DNA from: Lentisphaerota bacterium
GTDB lineage: Bacteria > Verrucomicrobiota > Lentisphaeria > Victivallales > Victivallaceae
Reading direction: 5' to 3'
Assembly (NCBI GenBank): GCA_015061495.1
Contig: SUWL01000029.1
Span: forward strand, 1-33,388
Length of the DNA: 33,388 bases
The notes under the pieces are model-generated. The model did no database searches. It had not been told where the DNA came from and saw only the letters and a list, made by a program, of their open reading frames with translations. Position 1 is the first letter of the stretch. Every line of letters starts with the position of its first letter. The position numbers and the translations under genes were made by a program. This document shows, piece after piece, positions 1-7,128 of the stretch.

Positions 1-26
1 TTATCGCACAAAACGGTTTTACTCAT
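1..26 (-). CDS. 5' end of a gene cut by the window edge
   Basis: On the minus strand an ATG at 26 opens a frame reading MSKTVLCD before the window ends. A GGAG motif lies about 8 bases upstream of the ATG, a normal Shine-Dalgarno spacing. Nothing about its product can be said from eight residues. It is co-oriented with the operon that ends at 284. Confidence 0.35.
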
Positions 27-28
27 AG

Positions 29-84
29 AAAATACTCCATCATTACTCCATCACGAATTAATATAACCCATGATGGAGTATTTT
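29..84. repeat. 15-bp perfect inverted repeat with 26-nt spacer
   Basis: The arm aaaatactccatcat at 29-43 is the exact reverse complement of atgatggagtatttt at 70-84. It lies immediately upstream of the partial minus-strand gene starting at 26, so it could be an operator, a recombinase binding site or an mRNA hairpin. There is no T-run of the kind expected for an intrinsic terminator. Between this repeat and 284 I see nothing else that I can support. Confidence 0.5.
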
Positions 85-283
85 TCAAATACGATTTGAC
101 AAACTGGTGGGCAAACTGTATATTAATTGCAGGTTGTTTTGAGAATTGAATAGCTGAAATGGTTGAAAGCGACACAAAAATGACACAAAAAGCCTCATCC
201 AGCAACCTCAAAACTATATTGCAGCAAGGGTTATCTGGCATCCGGAATACCGAATTTATGAAGGCCTGTACTGCTGTCCAGCC

Positions 284-997
284 TCAAAAGAAATCGCTGA
301 TGTTGAAGTAATATTCGGTTTGATAGGTGATTTTGCAAGCCTCTTTGCGGGCGAGATTGGCTTCACGTCCTTCGGGATCATCTTTGTAAAAATCGTGACT
401 TTCCCAATCGGCTTTAAGTTCATTCCACTCCTTTTCCGGATGAGCGGTAACTTCCACCCGAATACAGTCGTGCGGCACGCCGTTTATATCCATCAAACGC
501 TGTTCAATGGTACAGGAATCCAACTCCTCAAAACGTTCTCCTTCCGGACGCGAAAAGATCAACTCCTCCCGGATGCGTTTGTCGATGAAGGCGTATTCCA
601 GCGAAACGCCGTCAAACTTCTCATCGGGATTGATTTCCGGATCGAACTCTTTGACGATGGTGGCGTGATCTGCATCGTATCCCCAGCCTCCGGAAAAGTT
701 GCATTGATCGGCAGTTCGCGGGAAGTGCTGCTGCAATATCTCTCTCGGAAGCGGGTAATCATCCGGCAAGCGGTATTGTTCCCCTGAAACGGCCTCTCCG
801 GAGGGCGGATTGGGATTGATCCCCATGATCCAGTTTTCATCACTATCCACTGTGTCGGAAGCCATTATCTGCTCAAAGGCTTCGGAAAATTCTTTATCCA
901 TTTCTTCGGATTCTTCAAGCAGTTTTTCAAGTTCTGCCTGCGTTTCAACAAGTTCTTTCTGAAGTTCAGCAAGTTCCTGTTTTTCTTTGTCAGTCAT
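284..997 (-). CDS. Hypothetical acidic protein with N-terminal coiled coil
   Basis: This 237-aa protein is not recognised. Residues about 3-45 are rich in Glu, Lys and Leu with heptad-like spacing (KEKQELAELQKELVETQAEL), so a coiled coil is likely. The remaining ~190 residues form a soluble, acidic region with many aromatics. There is no signal peptide, TM segment or obvious catalytic motif. It is the last gene of a minus-strand run coming from 4370. It starts only 9 bases after the stop of the alternative-frame tail of the FtsK-like gene, consistent with translational coupling. Function unknown; a structural or partner role alongside the upstream ATPase is inference from position only. Confidence 0.75.
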   Translation of the reverse strand: MTDKEKQELAELQKELVETQAELEKLLEESEEMDKEFSEAFEQIMASDTVDSDENWIMGINPNPPSGEAVSGEQYRLPDDYPLPREILQQHFPRTADQCNFSGGWGYDADHATIVKEFDPEINPDEKFDGVSLEYAFIDKRIREELIFSRPEGERFEELDSCTIEQRLMDINGVPHDCIRVEVTAHPEKEWNELKADWESHDFYKDDPEGREANLARKEACKITYQTEYYFNISDFF

Positions 998-1041
998 AAT
1001 ATTTCAGTCCTGATTTATAATTTTTTCGATATCTTCTTCGC

Positions 1042-2139
1042 TTACCACCATGCGCCCTGTACGCGTTCGGTGAATAAGCCGTACTGCATCAGCATATCGC
1101 CCTTACCGAGGAGCGTTTCAGCACCGGGTTCGCCCAATACCTGTTCGCTGGCAAATTCTGAATCAACCTGGAAACATAATTTGGTCGGGATGTTGGCGAG
1201 GATAACTACCGGAATATCCACCGGATGTCGCGTGGAAATGATCAAGTGAATACCAACTTTGCGGCCTTTTTGGGCAATGCGGGCAATGTCGGTTTCAACG
1301 GCAATTTTATCCTCACCGGTCAAAAGGTCGGCAAGTTCGTCAATGATGATCACCAGAGGCGGAAATTTTTCATCAGAGGGCATTGCCAAACGCTGATCCA
1401 TTTCATCGGCGATTTTGTGCAGAACTGTGGCAAATTTTTCAGCATCATTGACAATAGGCATTTGCAAATGCGGCAGATCCCGGAAAAAATCCAGTTCCAC
1501 TATTTTAGGATCGAACATGACAAATTTCAGTTCGTTTGGAGAGAATTTCTTTATCATACTGCCGATCATGGAATTGATGCAGACACTTTTGCCTGTTCCG
1601 CAAGCACCGGCAAGCAGAATATGCGGAGCGCGGTCAAGGTCGATGATAACCGGCTCACCAACAGTATTTCTGCCGATAGCAAGGGGAATGACAGCTGTGC
1701 TGTTTTGCCATTGTTCACTGTACAGAATTCCCTTTAATGTTACTGTTTCCGGATTTTCATTCGGAACTTCAATACCGACTTCAGCTCTTCCTGGTATCGG
1801 AGCGAGAATTCTTATCGACGATGCTTGCAGAACCATTTGAATTTCATCTTGCAGATCTTTGATCCGTTCGGGAGAAACTCCAATACCGGGTTCTATTTCA
1901 TAGCGGGTGATCCGCGGACCGGAAACAGTTGCGACGACTTTGGCATTGATACCGCGTGCGTCAAAAAATTGCTGAAGTTTGACTTCCGGCAAGGATTGCA
2001 GGTACTCTTTCGCCGCTTTGAAATTGTTTGCGTAAGCGTCAAATAATTTTTCTATTTTTTCCAAATCCAAGTCACTATCATTGTCATTCAACATCACTTC
2101 CACTTCATGTTCAAGTTTTTCAAATTCATTTCCGTTCAT
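1042..2139 (-). CDS. FtsK/SpoIIIE-like DNA translocase motor, tail frameshifted
   Basis: This 365-aa protein is an FtsK/SpoIIIE-type P-loop ATPase without the N-terminal membrane domain of true FtsK. The alpha region (about 60-140, with VSGPRITRYEIEPG) is followed by the beta motor: Walker A GACGTGKS at 178-185 and Walker B VIIIDELADL at about 263-272. The motif ISTRHPVDIPV follows. The frame ends in VQGAWW, yet the family continues there with a conserved acidic tail. In the -1 frame the DNA encodes MVVSEEDIEKIINQD, stopping at 1004-1006, so a one-base indel near 1049-1065 has probably cut off the last ~16 residues. No gamma (KOPS-reading) domain is present. The start at 2139 has GGGAG upstream. 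Its operon partners suggest an accessory DNA-handling role rather than chromosome segregation. Confidence 0.88.
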   Translation of the reverse strand: MNGNEFEKLEHEVEVMLNDNDSDLDLEKIEKLFDAYANNFKAAKEYLQSLPEVKLQQFFDARGINAKVVATVSGPRITRYEIEPGIGVSPERIKDLQDEIQMVLQASSIRILAPIPGRAEVGIEVPNENPETVTLKGILYSEQWQNSTAVIPLAIGRNTVGEPVIIDLDRAPHILLAGACGTGKSVCINSMIGSMIKKFSPNELKFVMFDPKIVELDFFRDLPHLQMPIVNDAEKFATVLHKIADEMDQRLAMPSDEKFPPLVIIIDELADLLTGEDKIAVETDIARIAQKGRKVGIHLIISTRHPVDIPVVILANIPTKLCFQVDSEFASEQVLGEPGAETLLGKGDMLMQYGLFTERVQGAWW

Positions 2140-2160
2140 AATATTTTCTCCCTGATGAAA

Positions 2161-3474
2161 TTAATTCCGAATCATACCACGTCCAATTTCATCCTTAATA
2201 CGTTTTTCTTTTTCTGCCCTCTCTTTGCATTTGCGTTCTAAAAATTCGATCTGGTCGGGGCGGAGGTCGGATTTTTTCACGGTTAAATTACGTCCAAAAG
2301 GAAATATTATTTCATAAGCATATATTTTATTGATATGATAACGACCGTTGTAAAAAGATACATCGAAATCATCAAAGCACAGAAGATTAAAAAATTCCGG
2401 TTTTTTGACAACATTGCGTTTGAGCCGGCGTCGGCTGGATGCGATGTCGTTGGCAGCCGCTAAAATATTTTCCCAAAAAGTATCTTCTTTTTCATCTTTT
2501 TTCTCATCTTTTTTCTGTAGCGGCGGAGTCAAACCGAGACGGTCAAGGAGCTGTTTTTCCGCTTCGGTCAGAAGTTTATAATTGTCGTAATAATCCCGGG
2601 GACAATCAAAATATTTATCATCGTAAATGTCTATTTTATAATTTTCAAGCACATCCAAAGTTTCCTGAACTTTGGCTTCCAGATATTTTAATTGTTCTGC
2701 AGTAAGTTTACAGCTTTCCACAGTCATATCTCCCAAAACTTCCGCCCAGAGGGCAGCCGTGCGGTCATCAGCGATAAAAGGCATCTGTCGTTTTATTTTA
2801 TCCAGCTGCTGACGGGAAAAGCGAAACGTTGCGGTATCAGAAAGATGAATAAAATAAAAAGTTTTGTTTTCTGCAGTGTGCTTCAATGTGAACAAATTTA
2901 TTTTGCCGAATTTTCCAAAAATAAGTTTGTCGCCGATTTGAGTGGCCTGCACCGCCTTTTTCATTTCCAAACGCTGTTCTTCACGGCTCAAAGGTTTGGA
3001 TTCGTTCCACGCGGCAAATTCAGGTTCTTTGTAAATTTTTTCTTCCGGTGTCCAGCCGGATTTATCCACAAAATACTGTTCTTCCGGAGTAAGCAGCTCA
3101 TAGTCCCGCCAGCCGCGGCGGCTGCCCCAGGAGTGTTTCTGGAAAAGTTTGGTCAACTCCGCCTCCGTCAACGCTGAATCCAATTCTTTCCGGCGTTCTG
3201 CGCATATTTTCAAATCTTCAACTGCGTTATCGACTTTTTTCTGTGATTCTTTGGCATCAAGTTGTTCTGCATCTGCCATACCCTCAACAAAACCAAGCGG
3301 GGCGAGAGTATCAACTTTTTTGAAAAGCTCCGCCAATTCATCTTCTGTAAATGGTTCAGAAAGTTTACGGTCATACTCCATAATTTTATCAATTTTTTCC
3401 CGGCTATCTGCCACAGAAAGTTTTTTGGCATCGATTGTAAAATCAGGGAAATCCACTCCGGTCCAACTGCACAT
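2161..3474 (-). CDS. Hypothetical protein with repeated LT-x-E-x-x-x-L/F motifs
   Basis: I chose the ATG at 3474 (437 aa) because AGGAG lies 6-7 bases upstream; an in-frame ATG at 3504 lacks such a site. The protein is not recognised. It is highly charged, soluble and Lys/Glu-rich. A short motif recurs: FTEDELAELF, LTEAELTKLF, LTPEEQYFV, LTAEQLKYLEAK, LTEAEKQLLDRLGLTP and RPDQIEFLERK. This suggests repeated helical hairpins of one small module. A Lys/Asp/Glu linker (KKDEKKDEKED) separates the N-terminal two thirds from a C-terminal basic part. It lies between the vWA gene (2 bases from that gene's end) and the FtsK-like gene (21 bases), so it is almost certainly co-transcribed with both. A scaffold or adaptor for the ATPase is a guess from position. 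Confidence 0.75.
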   Translation of the reverse strand: MCSWTGVDFPDFTIDAKKLSVADSREKIDKIMEYDRKLSEPFTEDELAELFKKVDTLAPLGFVEGMADAEQLDAKESQKKVDNAVEDLKICAERRKELDSALTEAELTKLFQKHSWGSRRGWRDYELLTPEEQYFVDKSGWTPEEKIYKEPEFAAWNESKPLSREEQRLEMKKAVQATQIGDKLIFGKFGKINLFTLKHTAENKTFYFIHLSDTATFRFSRQQLDKIKRQMPFIADDRTAALWAEVLGDMTVESCKLTAEQLKYLEAKVQETLDVLENYKIDIYDDKYFDCPRDYYDNYKLLTEAEKQLLDRLGLTPPLQKKDEKKDEKEDTFWENILAAANDIASSRRRLKRNVVKKPEFFNLLCFDDFDVSFYNGRYHINKIYAYEIIFPFGRNLTVKKSDLRPDQIEFLERKCKERAEKEKRIKDEIGRGMIRN

Positions 3475-3506
3475 TTTTTGCTCCTTTCTCTGTTGATCTA
3501 TCAATA

Positions 3507-4100
3507 TTATTTGTTCCGGTTTCTGATACCGGTTGCGAAGGAAGCCACATCAGCACACAAACAGGCAATCCCTGTTGAATCAGCGACAAAACCTTTGCAA
3601 AAATTTTCTCTTATTCCTAATGCTGAACCGGCTGCAAACGCATCCTGATTGGCGGCGAGGAAAAGGAACTCCCACTTGTAAACGTCCTGCTGGTGTTCAA
3701 TGCGTTTTTTGACATCATCGGTACTGAACTCTTTGCTGGCGTTTTCTTCTCCATCGGTGATGATCACGCAAAGCACGTTTTCGGGGCGTTCAGATTCCGG
3801 CATTTCGGCAAATTCTTTGCCCATGGTGTCGATGGCAATACAGACGGCATCGTTCAATGCAGTCATTCCACTGCAAGTGTACTTTGCCATAAGGTCATCT
3901 TTGAATAACGCAAGGTCGGCAGATTTGACCAGGCGTTCCACTTCATCGGAAAACTGGAAGAGGTCAAACACAGTTTTTCCCGGCTCTTCCCGCTGCTTAT
4001 CCAGAAACGTATTGAAACTGCCTTTGATGTCACTCTCAATGTCACTCATTGAGCCGGATGCATCCAGAACGATGCAGATGTGGGTGTAATCTTTTTTCAT
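3507..4100 (-). CDS. Stand-alone von Willebrand factor A (vWA) domain protein
   Basis: This 197-aa protein is essentially one vWA domain. The metal-ion-dependent adhesion site is complete: DASGS at 13-17, Thr at about 80 in CSGMTALND, and Asp at about 116 in IITDGEEN. No signal peptide or TM segment is visible, so it should be cytoplasmic, like the vWA proteins that work with AAA+ or other ATPases. AAGAGG stands shortly before the ATG at 4100. Its stop is 2 bases from the next ORF's outermost frame and about 30 bases from that gene's preferred start. The vWA + FtsK-like ATPase + repeat protein set suggests a complex built around metal-dependent protein-protein contacts; that is inference. Confidence 0.88.
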   Translation of the reverse strand: MKKDYTHICIVLDASGSMSDIESDIKGSFNTFLDKQREEPGKTVFDLFQFSDEVERLVKSADLALFKDDLMAKYTCSGMTALNDAVCIAIDTMGKEFAEMPESERPENVLCVIITDGEENASKEFSTDDVKKRIEHQQDVYKWEFLFLAANQDAFAAGSALGIRENFCKGFVADSTGIACLCADVASFATGIRNRNK

Positions 4101-4157
4101 TTTGTACCTCTTTTAGTTGATGGTTGGGTTTTAATGGCATCATATAATGCGTTGAAA

Positions 4158-4370
4158 TTACTCAACTTTTTTGAAAAACATCTCTTTGAAAGCATATCCA
4201 ATGGCATATATAATACCAAGAATAATCAAAACGGCGGCAATGGCGGGCAGGATGAATAAGATGGCATTAAAGAGAAAATAAACCACAAAACACCCCGCCG
4301 GGATCAATGCCAAAACGATAAGTGTCCCGAGGCATCCGCCGAAAGCCTCCCAATCAAAAACATATTTCAT
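4158..4370 (-). CDS. Small membrane protein with two TM helices
   Basis: This 70-aa protein is almost entirely hydrophobic from residue 12 to 60, enough for two TM helices joined by a short turn near FNAILFILP, with a basic C-terminus (FKKVE). GGAG sits 8 bases before the ATG at 4370. It is the first gene of the minus-strand run that continues with the vWA protein, and it follows the retron's putative terminator. Family not recognised. Some retrons use two-TM effectors, but a terminator-like hairpin separates this gene from the reverse transcriptase, so membership of the retron is uncertain. Confidence 0.7.
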   Translation of the reverse strand: MKYVFDWEAFGGCLGTLIVLALIPAGCFVVYFLFNAILFILPAIAAVLIILGIIYAIGYAFKEMFFKKVE

Positions 4371-4457
4371 AAAGCGATCTCCATAATAATTTATCCTGCA
4401 CCCAACTATACGGAATGTCGTTTTAATATTTGTCGTGAAAGCAAAAGTTTTTGCAAC

Positions 4458-4522
4458 AAAAAAACGACCGGGACCAAAGAGCTTCTACCCAATTATACGG
4501 GCGAACTTTTGATTTCGGTCGT
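4458..4522 (-). terminator. Probable intrinsic terminator of the retron transcript
   Basis: On the minus strand ACGACCG (4522-4516) pairs with CGGTCGT (4470-4464), directly followed by seven T residues (4464-4458). The enclosed ~45 bases can partly pair (CAAAAG with CTCTTTG; CCC with GGG). It lies just beyond the stop of the reverse transcriptase at 4543. A near-identical 14-mer, acccaa-C/T-tatacgg, occurs both inside it (4487-4500) and again at 4400-4413. Confidence 0.55.
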
Positions 4523-4542
4523 CAACGGAAAACTTTTTCAAG

Positions 4543-5511
4543 TCAAGCAGAATATTTTTTTTTGATCTCCAGTAACCACTCACGCCACTGCCAAAGTTTT
4601 TCGCTGGTGTTGACACTGCAATAAAAGTTCAATAGGCCTAAACGGGATGCGAATTCTTCGTCATCGTAATAAAAGTTGCCGTTTTTAATATCCACTTCAG
4701 TGTAATGCAGCCATGTGCGGAATTCCCGGATTTTTTCTCTGGGAACGCCGACATATTCATTGACAACCAGACCGGTAACCAACTGGCGGCGATTGTTTCG
4801 GTAGAGTTTGGTCTTTGCCGGATTTAATTTCAAATGTAAGAGAGTTAAATTATGTTTGACCATTCGTAATATATCAGCTTGCAACCGGTCATCAATATCG
4901 CCGGAAAAAGTCAAATCATCAGCATATCTGGAATAACTCAAATAATGTTTTGCTGCCCATTGGCAAATAGTTTTATCTGCTTCAAACATCAAAAGATTGG
5001 AAAGCATCGGACTGGTCGGTGCCCCCTGCGGCAGATGACCATACAGGGTACAAAGACGGGAAAGCATCATGCAAATATCCGGTTCATATCCGGTATTGTT
5101 CCGGAAAAATTCAAAAACCGAACGGCTTTTCAATGAAGGGAAAAAATTCTTTATATCACAATTCAATACCACCGGTTTATTAACATGAAAAAGAGCATTG
5201 CGCCGAATGTTTTTTCCAGGGAGAAAGGCTGTGGCGCAATCGTGTACAACAAAACACGACAATATTTTCTTTTGGATTCGGCGTTGAATCTTTTTCAAAT
5301 ATGGTCGAGGAGCCTCAATATTCCGCATAGAACCGTTATTTTTTGGAATCTGGAAACATTTGTACCATACGGGAGTTTTATTAGATATGGCATATAACAA
5401 TCTGACATCCGTACACAGCAATTCTGCCAGTTCATCCACGGTGCGAATGATTGGCAAAGTTTCCATAAAGTTTATGTTGAATCCAGTCATATTGTCAAAA
5501 ATTAAAAACAT
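4543..5511 (-). CDS. Retron-type reverse transcriptase
   Basis: From the ATG at 5511 the protein is 322 aa, a normal length for a retron RT; the open frame continues upstream but runs into the structured RNA. Visible motifs: NALFH at 105-109 (retron NAxxH, region X), first catalytic Asp in NCDIKNFF (about 119), LPQGAPTSP at 160-168, the active site YADD at 196-199, and VTG at 245-247 (retron region Y). No maturase or endonuclease domain of group II introns follows. Such RTs extend cDNA from the 2'-OH of a guanosine in the adjacent ncRNA to make msDNA, usually as part of an anti-phage system. The chosen ATG lies within the a2 repeat, with GAGAG just upstream. Confidence 0.92.
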   Translation of the reverse strand: MFLIFDNMTGFNINFMETLPIIRTVDELAELLCTDVRLLYAISNKTPVWYKCFQIPKNNGSMRNIEAPRPYLKKIQRRIQKKILSCFVVHDCATAFLPGKNIRRNALFHVNKPVVLNCDIKNFFPSLKSRSVFEFFRNNTGYEPDICMMLSRLCTLYGHLPQGAPTSPMLSNLLMFEADKTICQWAAKHYLSYSRYADDLTFSGDIDDRLQADILRMVKHNLTLLHLKLNPAKTKLYRNNRRQLVTGLVVNEYVGVPREKIREFRTWLHYTEVDIKNGNFYYDDEEFASRLGLLNFYCSVNTSEKLWQWREWLLEIKKKYSA

Positions 5512-5827
5512 AACTCTCTCTATCACTTGGAACTCATTTCGCAAAAGCTTTTGCGGATGAGTTGTGCCGGGGCTGTGGAATCGCCAGTAACGGGCAATGC
5601 TTTTAGTGTATTTTGCTACGCGACAGCGTAGTCGCATACACCAAAAAGCGTTGAACCGTACTGACGAACCGCATGCCCGGTGCAAACCGCCGCAAGGGGC
5701 GGATGCGTATAGCGGAAAAATCTGCATTTTTCCGCGACGGAACAGGTTTCCCTTTTTGAAACGGCGACATCGCCGCTCCCGCTGTATTGTTGAACAATCC
5801 AGCCTGAAACTGATAAAGAGAGTTATG
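5509..5827 (-). ncRNA. Retron ncRNA (msr-msd) bounded by a1/a2 inverted repeats
   Basis: Read on the minus strand, CATAACTCTCTTTATCA (5827-5811, a1) is complementary to 5525-5509 (a2) at 16 of 17 positions. This is the hallmark arrangement upstream of a retron RT, and a2 overlaps the RT start codon. Inside are several strong hairpins: 5762-5775 (CGGCGA/TCGCCG), 5712-5735 (9 bp, 6-nt loop), 5606-5641 (GTGTAT/ATACAC enclosing GCTACGC/GCGTAG) and 5531-5563 (AACTCAT plus CGCAAAAG arms). The a2-proximal hairpin is a good msd stem candidate. At about 319 nt it is longer than many described retron RNAs. The msr/msd border and branching guanosine cannot be fixed from sequence alone. Confidence 0.8.
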
Positions 5828-5841
5828 AAAAATCTTTACGT

Positions 5842-6069
5842 TTACGGCAGTTTGTGCCAGCGTTTGTAAGCCGGACAAGCCCGGTTGGTGGGAGCCTGAC
5901 TGGTATTCATCAAAGCTCCGGCACACTTGGGCTGCGGGCAATATTGAGCCTGAACATACATCAGTTTGGCATTCTGAAAATCCAGACTCCGTTCCCCGCC
6001 CCAATACTCACAGCTCGCACAAATCGCCTGTTTCCACTGAAACTCCGGTATCGGTGTTTTCTGTACCAT
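5842..6069 (-). CDS. Small Cys-rich protein, probable metal-binding
   Basis: This 75-aa protein has a CASC pair near residues 17-20 (CxxC) and further cysteines in YCPQPKC and ACPAY, enough for a zinc site. No family recognised. GAGGCAGAG upstream of the ATG overlaps the stop of the 82-aa gene 12 bases before, so the two are probably co-translated. Its stop lies about 15 bases before the retron a1 repeat. That makes it either the gene preceding the retron or an accessory member of it; the sequence does not decide. Confidence 0.65.
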   Translation of the reverse strand: MVQKTPIPEFQWKQAICASCEYWGGERSLDFQNAKLMYVQAQYCPQPKCAGALMNTSQAPTNRACPAYKRWHKLP

Positions 6070-6081
6070 AATTACTCTGCC

Positions 6082-6330
6082 TCAAAAATCATCTTGCCAC
6101 AATTCGATAGCCTTTTTTACTCCTTTTTTGAAAATATCCTCATCACATTTTTTTGCAAGACCATCATAATCATTCTTTGTAAATGTTCTTCCATGCGAAT
6201 CAGTGAAACCACCTTTGCCAGCTTTTTCTCCGGCATTATTTAATGCCTGTTTTGCAGCAAGAGTAATTGCACCTCCTACCAATGAAGCCGTGCCAAGTCC
6301 AACTGCAGCAACTTTTTTCAAAATGCTCAT
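6082..6330 (-). CDS. Small protein with Gly/Ala-rich hydrophobic N-terminus
   Basis: This 82-aa protein starts MSILKKVAAVG, followed by a hydrophobic glycine/alanine stretch (about 7-30) that could be one TM or membrane-inserting helix. A polar C-terminal half follows with a GGFTDSHGRTFTKND segment and a single Cys. AAAGGA precedes the ATG at 6330. It lies 36 bases after the amidohydrolase stop and 12 bases before the Cys-rich gene. Not recognised. A small membrane-active protein next to a retron is an effector candidate, but it could equally belong to the upstream peptide operon. Confidence 0.65.
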   Translation of the reverse strand: MSILKKVAAVGLGTASLVGGAITLAAKQALNNAGEKAGKGGFTDSHGRTFTKNDYDGLAKKCDEDIFKKGVKKAIELWQDDF

Positions 6331-6366
6331 TTTTATTTTTCCTTTCTGTTAGTTCCATAAAGCAAT

Positions 6367-7128
6367 TTATGGTGTGTTTAAAAAACTCATCATATTTAAA
6401 TGAAAAAACTTATCTAATCCTTGAGATAACTCTTTAGATATTTGATTGATTCTATGCTGAACATATGAACAACAATTATCATTAAAAAACGACTCAGGGG
6501 CAGGCATATCTGAACCAAACATAATTCTGTTTGATATATTCGGGATACTCATTAAAAATTTTATATTTTCTATTGGCGAAAATGAAATATCCGTGTAAAC
6601 ATTGTCATACCTATCCAGCATCTTCATTGCACTTTCCAGTGGTCTGGCATGTGCGATATTTATTTTTACCTCGCTGTATTTTTGGTAATATTTCTCATAT
6701 ATATGCGGTGGATAATCATCATCACAATGCAAAATAACAGCCATTTCCCTTTCCTTGGCAATGTCCATTATTCTTTCCAACTTTTTGGGGTGTTTAATCC
6801 ACTCACACTCCCTGCTATGCAATTTCAGCCCTTTAAAATCAATTTTATCAATTTGGGAAAACTTATCATCTTGTAAGAATTTTTTTTGTGTCACCCAGTA
6901 AAATGCAAACGCATTACCTTTCCCGAAATACAGCATTTGTCTTATCAGATCATTTTCTACCTCCTCATTAAAATTTGCATCCAATGTATATGCTGATGAA
7001 AAAATATATTTTTTTATTCCAATATTGCTTATATAGCTATATATCACCTCAGGAGAGTAATCTAAATAAGCTTGCTCTGTTTGTGATGGGAAAATTCCGA
7101 TATGAATGTGAGCATCATTGATAATCAT
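6367..7128 (-). CDS. Amidohydrolase-family metal-dependent hydrolase (TIM barrel)
   Basis: This 253-aa protein opens with NDAHIHIG, the HxH metal motif at residues 7 and 9. Further metal or catalytic ligands follow: His in VILHCDDD, His in NIAHARPLE and Asp in MFGSDMPA. This order matches the amidohydrolase-2 (PF04909-type) barrel, which hydrolyses or decarboxylates small substrates. Its ATG at 7128 overlaps the stop of the preceding radical SAM gene (ATGA), so it is the last gene of the peptide operon and translationally coupled to it. A role in peptide tailoring, cofactor supply or immunity is inference. It is shorter than many family members but contains all the expected motif blocks. Confidence 0.85.
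   Translation of the reverse strand: MIINDAHIHIGIFPSQTEQAYLDYSPEVIYSYISNIGIKKYIFSSAYTLDANFNEEVENDLIRQMLYFGKGNAFAFYWVTQKKFLQDDKFSQIDKIDFKGLKLHSRECEWIKHPKKLERIMDIAKEREMAVILHCDDDYPPHIYEKYYQKYSEVKINIAHARPLESAMKMLDRYDNVYTDISFSPIENIKFLMSIPNISNRIMFGSDMPAPESFFNDNCCSYVQHRINQISKELSQGLDKFFHLNMMSFLNTP

Noticed and set aside
23-241. 72-aa frame on the minus strand ending in an ATGA overlap with the edge gene
   Set aside because: No ribosome site, no family resemblance, and its 3' part runs through a perfect inverted repeat; the overlap is probably chance.
1042-1070. Programmed -1 frameshift in the FtsK-like gene
   Set aside because: No X-XXY-YYZ heptamer or obvious downstream stimulator; an indel is simpler.
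4543-5827. Group II intron or diversity-generating retroelement for the RT
   Set aside because: No maturase/endonuclease domain, no domain V/VI-like RNA seen, no template/variable repeat pair; NAxxH, VTG and a1/a2 point to a retron.
5603-6004. 133-aa minus-strand frame covering the retron RNA
   Set aside because: It spans the a1 repeat and several perfect hairpins in another frame from the small Cys-rich gene, and has no ribosome site.
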